Source: Polyangiaceae bacterium
GTDB lineage: Bacteria > Myxococcota > Polyangia > Polyangiales > Polyangiaceae
NCBI GenBank assembly: GCA_025936205.1
Contig: JAICTU010000130.1
Coordinates: forward strand, 1-19,212
DNA: 19,212 nucleotides
Direction of reading: 5' to 3'
In this document: one piece after another, positions 1 through 5,646 of the stretch
Layout: each line of letters opens with the position of its first letter
Position numbering within the stretch: the first letter of the stretch is position 1
Notes under the pieces: model-generated
Told to the model about the DNA's origin: nothing
What the model saw: the letters and a program-made list of their open reading frames with translations, nothing else
Database searches by the model: none
Program-made: the position numbers and the translations under genes

Positions 1-764
1 ATGGTCTGGAGGGCTCGTGACGGTGCTCGCCCGGCGACGCCAGGAGGGCCCTCCAGGCGTCGAGCTGTGCCATCCGGGGCCGAGCCCATCATCTGTTTAG
101 AGGACTGGTCAACGAGCGCTCGCTGACGCAATTTGCTCGTCACGAGCGCCCACTTGTCGCCGAGTACCCAGCCGAAGCCAGCCGATCTTGCCCGCGCACG
201 CCTGCTGGAGAGGCTGCGCGCCCTCGTCGTGTGCCTGTCGTTCGCGCTGGTGTGCGCTCCGTCCGGCCCCGCGAGTGAGCTGAGCTGGTCCGGTCGAGCC
301 GTGGCGACGTTCGTGGCGGCGGCCTGCCGGGCGTCGTTGGCGTCCGGAACGACCGCGGCCGAGGCGCGCCAACGCGCCCCGCGGGCGACCGCCTCCGGGT
401 TCGGTTCGATCGCTGCACCGAGGCGGGCAGGGCCCCTCGAGCAGCCAAGCGCGCGAGCGAGCCGTGAACGCGCACCCGGGTTTGACGGGCGGCGTCTGTA
501 TCTCGAGCAGCGCGCACTGCTCTGCTGAAAGAAGTCCGGGAGCGCCGCCGTCGCCGTCTCACGCCCATTCACGTCGCCGTGAACAGCGGCGTGTGTCAGG
601 CGGAGTTGCAGCGCGAATCTGCATCGCCGCGTCGTTCGCCGGTTATGGCCGGCCTCGGCGCGACGTGAACGCGCGCGCCAGGAGCCGCGGGAAAGGTCCG
701 TGCGCCAGCGGCGTGGGGAGAGGGGGGTAAACAACGTTTTGCGTCGAGCATCGCGAGATCATTC
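1..764. other. Leading region with no convincing gene
   Basis: About 760 bp without a supportable gene. Short open frames exist on both strands, for example 133-528 (+), 140-568 (-) and 109-372 (-). They overlap each other, are rich in Arg, Ala, Ser and Pro, and match no family I recognise. The + frame at 133 has a hydrophobic stretch that could resemble a signal peptide, but its TTG start has no clear ribosome binding site. Two plus-strand frames open at the left edge end at 100 and 126; either could be the tail of an upstream gene. The only structure that stands out is the palindrome at 35-62. Confidence 0.5.
35..62. repeat. Long near-perfect palindrome
   Basis: CGACGCC, A, GGAGGG is followed at once by CCCTCC, A, GGCGTCG. 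Thirteen of 14 base pairs match, with a single A-A mismatch and no loop. There is no T run after it, so it is not a classic intrinsic terminator. It could be an operator or a cruciform-type end-of-gene structure for a gene beyond the left edge. Confidence 0.5.
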
Positions 765-1280
765 ATGTCGTGCACTGCACCCAGCGCTGTCGGGGAAAGC
801 ATCGGCTTGTCCCCACGGCATCAGCAGACCTGCGTCTGCTTGCTCGAAGGGAAGAGCGAAAAAGAGGCGGCAGAGTGCCTGGGCGTGAGCCCAGCCACGC
901 TCCATCAATACGTCACCGCGCTGTACCGGTACTTCGGTGTCAGCAGCCGCGCGCAGTTGCTGGCGCGCGCGCTGCAACAGCTGGAGCCCAGGTACCTGGA
1001 CGTGATCCTGAGCGCCACGCAGTCGGGCCCGGCTCTGCTGTCGCCTCGGCTCCAGGCAACGCTCGTGTGTCTGCTGGAAGGAGACAGCGAGAAGAGGGTG
1101 GCGGAGCGGCTCGGCTCGAGTCCGACCACCATCCACCAGTATGTCAGCGCGCTCTACCGCCGCTTTGGCGTGGCGAGCCGAGCTCAACTGCTGGCGCAGG
1201 TCCTGCGCCGAGTGAACGCCGGCGGCGGAGAGCAGTTGCTCGAACGGCTGCTGGGGGGCCGCGCGCATGCGCATCCTTGA
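765..1280 (+). CDS. Tandem double LuxR-type HTH protein
   Basis: A 171-residue protein built almost entirely of two GerE/LuxR-type DNA-binding domains, at about residues 15-70 and 92-147. They are offset by 77 residues. Aligned without gaps, 41 of 56 positions are identical. Both contain the core LSPR, CLLEG.SEK, HQYV.ALYR.FGV and SRAQLLA. No receiver, autoinducer-binding or ATPase domain is present, so nothing in the sequence shows a sensory input. LuxR-type HTHs normally bind as dimers on dyad sites; a covalent pair might act as a pseudo-dimer (inference). The ATG at 765 has only a weak GAGA-like site upstream. The last 14 bp overlap the start of secY, which suggests co-expression. The domain call is secure; the target and role are unknown. 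Confidence 0.8.
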   Translation: MSCTAPSAVGESIGLSPRHQQTCVCLLEGKSEKEAAECLGVSPATLHQYVTALYRYFGVSSRAQLLARALQQLEPRYLDVILSATQSGPALLSPRLQATLVCLLEGDSEKRVAERLGSSPTTIHQYVSALYRRFGVASRAQLLAQVLRRVNAGGGEQLLERLLGGRAHAHP

Positions 1281-2595
1281 CGTCCTTTCACGCATCTGGC
1301 GCATCCCCGAGCTGCGCCGGCGCCTGCTGTTTTCGCTCGGCGTGCTGGCGATCTACCGGCTGGGAGTGTTCATCACCGTCCCCGGGGTGGACCGCAGCGC
1401 GATGCAGCAGGTGATGCACGACGAGGGGGGCCTGCTGGGCATGTTCAACTTGTTCTCCGGCGGCGCATTGGCGCAGCTCTCGATCTTCGCACTCGGGATC
1501 AGTCCGTACATCACCGCCAGCATCCTGCTTCAAGTGCTGGGCCTGCTCAGTCGGCAGGTCGAGGAGCTGCGCAAAGAGGGCGAGTCCGGACGCCGCAAGC
1601 TGGAGCAATGGACGCGCTACGGCACGATCGGGATTTCGGCGGTGCAGGCGCTGACGCTGGCGTCCTGGCTCGAAGGTCTGAACGCCGAGGTGGGGGGTGC
1701 GCGTTTTGCGGATGTGGTGAGCGAGCCCGGCTGGCGCTTCCGCTTGCTCACGGTGCTGACGCTGACCACCGGCACGGCGCTCGTCATGTGGCTCGGCGAA
1801 CAAGCCACCGAGCGCGGCATCGGCAACGGTACGTCGCTCATCATCTTCTCCAGCATCGTGAGCGGCATTCCGCGGGCCATCGCCAACTACTTCGCCGCCA
1901 ATGCCGGGCAGCTGCAGCCCTTGAATTTGCTGGCGCTCGGCGCTGTCGTGATCGCTTGCATCGCGGTCGTCGTGAGCTTCGAACGGGCGCAGCGGCGCAT
2001 CCCGATCCAGTATGCGCGCCGCCAGCTCGGCCGTCGCAGCTATGGCGTAGCGGCAGCGCACTTGCCCTTGAAGGTGAACATGGCCAGCATGATTCCGCCC
2101 ATCTTCGCGTCCAGCCTGCTGACGACCTTGCCACAGCTGCTCTCGAACGTGCTGCCGTTCATGGCCCATTTCAGCGGCGTCCTGAACCGCGGCGACTGGG
2201 TGTTCAACACACTGTTTGCGGGACTGACGATCTTCTTCGCCTTCTTTTACACGTCCGTCACGTTCCAGCCGGTGGAAGTGGCGGACCAGCTCAAGAAGCA
2301 ACAAGCCAACATTCCGGGGCTACGCCCGGGGCGCCAGACGGCAGAATACATCGACGGCGTGGCCAGTCGCATCACCGTCGGCGGTGCGCTGTACATCGCG
2401 GCCATCTGCGTTGTGCCCTCGCTGCTGGCACAAGCCTTCCGTGTGCCGTTTCAGTTCGGGGGTTCGAGCCTGATGATCGTCGTCGGGGTGGCGCTGGAGA
2501 CGGTCAGCCAGATCGAAGCGCACCTGATCACGCACAGCTACGCCGACCTCGACGGACCGCAGGCGCGGCATCTCTCCGGGCGGAGAGCAGCTTGA
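1267..2595 (+). CDS. secY: Protein translocase subunit SecY (stand-alone copy)
   Basis: A 442-residue inner-membrane protein of normal SecY length, the channel subunit of the Sec translocon. Family landmarks appear in order: the plug region after VPGVD, SGGALAQLSIFALGISPYI (TM2), GIGNGTSLIIF (TM4 region), LPLKVNMASMIPPIFASS, the cytosolic loop with QPVEVADQLKKQ and PGLRPG.QTAEYID, and FGGSSLMIVVGVALE near the end. The ATG at 1267 lies inside the end of the double-HTH gene, with a G-rich stretch about 8 nt upstream as ribosome binding site. In most bacteria secY sits in the spc ribosomal-protein operon beside rplO, adk or map. None of these is present here, so this is either a second SecY or a relocated one. 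It converges with the lipoprotein gene, with 7 nt between them. Confidence 0.93.
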   Translation: MRILDVLSRIWRIPELRRRLLFSLGVLAIYRLGVFITVPGVDRSAMQQVMHDEGGLLGMFNLFSGGALAQLSIFALGISPYITASILLQVLGLLSRQVEELRKEGESGRRKLEQWTRYGTIGISAVQALTLASWLEGLNAEVGGARFADVVSEPGWRFRLLTVLTLTTGTALVMWLGEQATERGIGNGTSLIIFSSIVSGIPRAIANYFAANAGQLQPLNLLALGAVVIACIAVVVSFERAQRRIPIQYARRQLGRRSYGVAAAHLPLKVNMASMIPPIFASSLLTTLPQLLSNVLPFMAHFSGVLNRGDWVFNTLFAGLTIFFAFFYTSVTFQPVEVADQLKKQQANIPGLRPGRQTAEYIDGVASRITVGGALYIAAICVVPSLLAQAFRVPFQFGGSSLMIVVGVALETVSQIEAHLITHSYADLDGPQARHLSGRRAA

Positions 2596-2602
2596 CGTGA
2601 GG

Positions 2603-3025
2603 TCAGGGATAGTCCGGGTCGATCGCTGCGTCGTCGTTGTTCGCGTCGACGAGCAGCGCGTCGGCGCACTCGCCCCAGTGCGAATCCACGCAGCGTTGCT
2701 CGCCCACGAAGCAGGGCTGCAGGCCGTCGTGCGCGGGCAGATACACGCGGCACTCCTGGCTGCTACCAGGAGTGCAGCTGCCGCCGGCGACGGCGTCGCG
2801 CTCGTCCGCCGTGCTGGAGTCGTAGTTGCGCAGGTTCGAGTTATCGAGCCGAGCACCGGTACCGTCCGCCGGCGCCGGAGCGGGCGGGGGATGATCATCG
2901 CCGCCGCAACCGGTACCCAGCACAGCCAGCAGCGCCAGCAGCCGGGGTAGCCGGCGCCAAACGGATCGCCCCTGCGCGGAACGGTGTCGCGCTTCGCGAC
3001 GAAGGGGGCTCAAACAGTCGATCAT
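2603..3025 (-). CDS. Cys-rich myxobacterial-type lipoprotein
   Basis: About 140 residues from the ATG at 3025. The N-terminus is basic, followed by a hydrophobic stretch LPRLLALLAVLGTG and then Cys, a plausible signal peptidase II site. After it comes a short GGDD/Pro-Ala linker. The mature part has a Cys-spaced motif, with SC.PG..QEC..YLP.HDG, CF.GEQ.C and HWGEC, a pattern I associate with secreted proteins of myxobacteria. The frame stays open upstream to 3169, but that would overlap the preceding gene and put about 80 residues before the lipobox. The 3025 start, or the GTG just before it, is therefore preferred although its Shine-Dalgarno is weak. Function unknown. A hairpin separates it from the GYF-domain gene. 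Confidence 0.65.
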   Translation of the reverse strand: MIDCLSPLRREARHRSAQGRSVWRRLPRLLALLAVLGTGCGGDDHPPPAPAPADGTGARLDNSNLRNYDSSTADERDAVAGGSCTPGSSQECRVYLPAHDGLQPCFVGEQRCVDSHWGECADALLVDANNDDAAIDPDYP

Positions 3026-3082
3026 CACCAGCTCACTGGAGAGACCGGCTTTTTCGAGCACTCCTTGAATTGCCGGGCAACG

Positions 3083-3115
3083 GGGGTGAGCGCGTCCTTT
3101 CGGAACGCTCACCCC
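3083..3115 (-). terminator. Hairpin after the GYF-domain gene
   Basis: A perfect 10-bp inverted repeat, GGGGTGAGCG at 3083-3092 and CGCTCACCCC at 3106-3115, with a 13-nt loop that can add three more pairs (TCC/GGA). It begins 7 nt after the stop codon of the minus-strand gene at 3123-4550. No T run follows on the minus strand, so it may stabilise a 3' end or attenuate rather than act as a complete intrinsic terminator. Confidence 0.5.
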
Positions 3116-3122
3116 TCCGGAC

Positions 3123-4550
3123 TCACTCCTCGGGAATCGTAAAGCTCTTGATGAACGTCGGCGGCTCACCCTTGAACGGGGCGATCTTCGCGCGACGGAA
3201 CACCATCTTCACGCAGCTGCCGGTCAGCGTGTCCCGGAACTTCGCCGTCAGGATCTCGACCGACTGCACTTCGCCTTCGTTCGAGTAGATGACGCGCGCC
3301 TTGCCCTCTCCCGACGGGCCACCCCGCGGGCGGCACGAGGAAGCGAGCTTGGCGGAGTTTCCGAGCGCAGTGGCCGCCGCTTCGTTGACCGCGGAGCTCG
3401 CGGGGCCCTGGGCTTCGCCCTTGGCCTCCTTGGCGGGCTTCGGCTCCTTGGCGACGACCGGCTCCTTCGCTTCCTTCGGCTCCTTGACGACGGAAGCCAC
3501 GTGCGGCTCCGCCTTCGCCTCATGCGCGGCGCTCTTCGAGCGCTTGGACGCCGAGCTCAACTTGCTCGACTTTTCCCGGGCGGGCTTGGTGGCGACGGCA
3601 TCGCTGACGTCGGCCTTCTCCGCCTTCTCGCTGGAGGGCTTGGCCTCGTCTGCCTTCGTCTCCTTGGCGCTCTTGCCTTCGGCCACGAACGCCGAAGCCG
3701 ACGAATCTTCGTACTTGGCCAGGCGGGCCTGGTTCACCTCGCCCGCGGGCGCGTCCGCCTTGGCGGTGGCCTCGGGCTGGGTCGCCGCGGCAGCCGGCGC
3801 TGGATCCGCCAGCTTGGGCTCGTCCGCCTTGGGCGCCTCAGCCTTGGGCGCTTCCGGTGTAGCAGCGGCGGCTGCCGCACGCGACGGTTCGGGCGAAGGC
3901 GTGGCGGACGCCACGGTCTCCGTCGGAGCCGCTACGCTGGACGTGCCACGGGCGGCGAGCACGGCGCTGCCGAGCCCGACCAGACCCACGAGCCCTGCCA
4001 CGAGCCACAGGCCGCTGCTGCGGCGCGGGCGCATGGCCCGCGCGATCGCTGCCGGGGGCATCGAAGGCGGGCGTGCCACCGGCGGCGCAGGCACCGAGCG
4101 CACCGCGGGCGCGCGCGTCGAAACCTGCCGCGGACCGGTGCGTGCCGAGGGACGCGACTCCAGCGGCGGCGGTACCGACGGCATGGGCGGCACCGGATCC
4201 ATGGGCATGGGGGCCATGCCGGGAAGCTCCGAGAGATCCGCGCTGCCCGTCCACATGCGGGTCGGGTCGTCGTCGGCCTCCTCGAACTGAGAGAGCTGCC
4301 CGTAGCCGGGTTGTGCAAACGTCCCGGACTGCGTGAACTGCTCGAAGTTCCCGAGCGCTTGCCAGCCCGAGGTACCTGGGGGCCACAGCGGCGTGCGCAC
4401 GGTGAGCTGGCCCGCAGCAAAAGCCTGCGCGATCTGCTCGACGGTCATGTTCTGCACGCGATTGCCGCCGACGGCCACGCGCCACGGCTCATTCGCTGCG
4501 ACCGAAGACGCCGCGAGCTGTCCCGCTGAAACTGCCCTTCTGTCGCTCAT
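3123..4550 (-). CDS. GYF-domain membrane protein with AgmX/PglI C-terminal tail
   Basis: A 475-residue protein. Residues 21-67 match a GYF_2-type domain (EPWRVAVGG, the helix MTVEQIAQAFAAGQL, then TPLWPPGTSGWQ). A Pro-rich cytoplasmic linker follows. One membrane segment lies near residues 178-200. A long periplasmic stretch is rich in Lys, Ala, Glu and Pro with KEPKEAKEP-like repeats. The last 80 residues form the two-Cys tail found at the end of AgmX/GltJ and PglI proteins (SCRPRGG, then GSCVKMVF, then KSFTIP). AgmX/GltJ belongs to the Myxococcus gliding (Glt/Agl) machinery and combines GYF and TonB-like parts. This protein has a similar plan, but no other gliding gene is nearby, so a motility role is only a guess. 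GGAGG lies 8 nt before the ATG, so the start is firm. Confidence 0.82.
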   Translation of the reverse strand: MSDRRAVSAGQLAASSVAANEPWRVAVGGNRVQNMTVEQIAQAFAAGQLTVRTPLWPPGTSGWQALGNFEQFTQSGTFAQPGYGQLSQFEEADDDPTRMWTGSADLSELPGMAPMPMDPVPPMPSVPPPLESRPSARTGPRQVSTRAPAVRSVPAPPVARPPSMPPAAIARAMRPRRSSGLWLVAGLVGLVGLGSAVLAARGTSSVAAPTETVASATPSPEPSRAAAAAATPEAPKAEAPKADEPKLADPAPAAAATQPEATAKADAPAGEVNQARLAKYEDSSASAFVAEGKSAKETKADEAKPSSEKAEKADVSDAVATKPAREKSSKLSSASKRSKSAAHEAKAEPHVASVVKEPKEAKEPVVAKEPKPAKEAKGEAQGPASSAVNEAAATALGNSAKLASSCRPRGGPSGEGKARVIYSNEGEVQSVEILTAKFRDTLTGSCVKMVFRRAKIAPFKGEPPTFIKSFTIPEE

Positions 4551-4556
4551 TTACTT

Positions 4557-4562
4557 ACCTCC
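4557..4562 (-). promoter_or_regulatory. Strong Shine-Dalgarno for the GYF-domain gene
   Basis: On the minus strand GGAGGT lies 6 nt before the ATG at 4550. It is one of the best ribosome binding sites in the window and fixes this start. Confidence 0.8.
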
Positions 4563-4659
4563 GCCCCCCATATCGATAACAGCACGAGTCGGCTATTTCG
4601 GCAAACGCTGTTCCATGATGACGCGCGTTTGTCGGATCGATCTCGCACATGACCTTTCC

Positions 4660-4665
4660 ATTATA
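4660..4665 (-). promoter_or_regulatory. Consensus -10 box (TATAAT)
   Basis: Read on the minus strand, TATAAT is a perfect sigma70-type -10 hexamer in otherwise very G+C-rich DNA. It predicts a transcription start near 4653 and a leader of about 100 nt for the GYF-domain gene. No good TTGACA lies 16-18 nt upstream; that position is a G/C run. The promoter may therefore need an activator, for which the direct repeat at 4719-4747 is a candidate site. Confidence 0.6.
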
Positions 4666-4718
4666 GCGAAACGGCGGGCAGGGGGGCCCCCGTAGCCACC
4701 CTTTCGGGCTTTCGCCTG

Positions 4719-4747
4719 CAACTACAGCCTCAGCACTCAACTACAGC
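4719..4747 (-). repeat. 10-bp direct repeat upstream of the GYF-domain promoter
   Basis: CAACTACAGC occurs at 4719-4728 and exactly again at 4738-4747, with 19 bp between repeat starts. This places the repeats roughly 65-95 bp upstream of the predicted start at 4653, where response regulators and other activators often bind direct repeats. Binding is inferred, not shown. Confidence 0.45.
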
Positions 4748-4799
4748 GAGAGCCGCATTTTTCGCGTCAGATCTGTACGATCGAGCGCAGTCTGCGCGT

Positions 4800-5483
4800 T
4801 CAAAGCCGGGCCAGCAGCCCGAGCTCTTCCAAAAAGATGCGCACCGTCTGGCGCTGCATCGCAATGCGTCGTGCTTCTTCGAAACCCATCCACGTTTCCA
4901 CGCAGACGCCGACGCAGCCGACGCGATCGACGATCACCTCCGTCGAGGAGGTCGCCACCGGATAATAGTGCGGCGCCCAGAGCTCGTAGGGAGACTGCTT
5001 GGTCTCGTTCAGGCGATCGACGACGAGCTGGATGATGCCCGGCATCGGATTGACCCCGTAGACGATGGTCTGCCCGAAGGACGCCGGGATCGCCGGATGA
5101 TAGCGCTTCCAGCTCTCGTGCAGCGTCATCACCAGCGCCGGCCGCTCGAGCTCGACCAGGTCCATGAAGCGGCGAGCCAGGCGTTGTTCGAGCGCGGCCG
5201 AGCTGGCGTCGCCCGGAAAACAGCGATTCATGTCCAGCCCGCCCGGCGCCATGCGCTGCCGCACGCGGTACGCGCCCGGATTCATCACAGGCACGATCAG
5301 CAAGCGCCCGCTCTCGGGCCGAATCCCTTCTTCCAGCAATTCGCTCAGCGCATGGACACCGGCGATCTCATCGCCGTGAATGCCCGCCTGCACCAGGGCC
5401 GTCGGGCCGGGCTTGCGACCCTCCAGAACGTGAACGTTGATCGTGGGATGCAGCTGATAGACGCCGGGCTGCCACTTCTCCAT
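4800..5483 (-). CDS. M14/AstE-AspA-type zinc deacylase or carboxypeptidase
   Basis: A 227-residue protein from the ATG at 5483 (MEKWQPGVY), chosen because AGGA lies 8 nt upstream and because longer starts would run into the topA promoter and gene. It matches the succinylglutamate desuccinylase/aspartoacylase branch of the M14 zinc peptidase family. Zinc ligands are H36 and E39 (GIHGDE) and H122 (LHESW). Substrate-carboxylate residues sit in DMNR.FPG (84-91). The probable general base is E196 (VETW). Enzymes of this fold cleave amide bonds of N-acyl amino acids or C-terminal residues; the substrate here cannot be told. At 227 residues it is shorter than AstE or AspA, which have an extra C-terminal domain. 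It is divergent from topA. Confidence 0.8.
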   Translation of the reverse strand: MEKWQPGVYQLHPTINVHVLEGRKPGPTALVQAGIHGDEIAGVHALSELLEEGIRPESGRLLIVPVMNPGAYRVRQRMAPGGLDMNRCFPGDASSAALEQRLARRFMDLVELERPALVMTLHESWKRYHPAIPASFGQTIVYGVNPMPGIIQLVVDRLNETKQSPYELWAPHYYPVATSSTEVIVDRVGCVGVCVETWMGFEEARRIAMQRQTVRIFLEELGLLARL

Positions 5484-5587
5484 GGCTCGCATCCTGCTCG
5501 ATTTGCTGGCCTTAGCAAGGCCCTCCAGGTGCCCGGACCGACCAGTGGGTCGTGAGATCGGTACCCCTGGGTGGATCGGGACCAACA

Positions 5588-5616
5588 TTGACAGGTCGGG
5601 GAATCCGATTGTAACC
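5588..5616 (+). promoter_or_regulatory. Candidate sigma70-type promoter for topA
   Basis: A perfect -35 box TTGACA at 5588-5593 is followed by 16 bp and TGTAAC at 5610-5615 as a weaker -10. It lies in the 163-bp divergent gap before topA and predicts a leader of about 25 nt before the GTG at 5647. The -10 lacks the conserved second A, so this is a moderate call. Confidence 0.45.
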
Positions 5617-5646
5617 GTGCCGGCCCGCGCCCTTCGATCGGAACCC

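Noticed and set aside
133..528. Plus-strand 131-codon frame with a hydrophobic stretch that resembles a signal peptide
   Set aside because: TTG start without a ribosome binding site, mixed third-position use, no recognisable family, and competing frames on the other strand over the same bases.
4675..4735. Possible riboswitch: closely spaced GAAA tetraloop hairpins (GGCGAAAGCC, CCCGAAAGGG) on the minus strand
   Set aside because: They lie upstream of the TATAAT box, so would not be in that transcript, and I could not align them to a known aptamer such as the c-di-GMP-I class.
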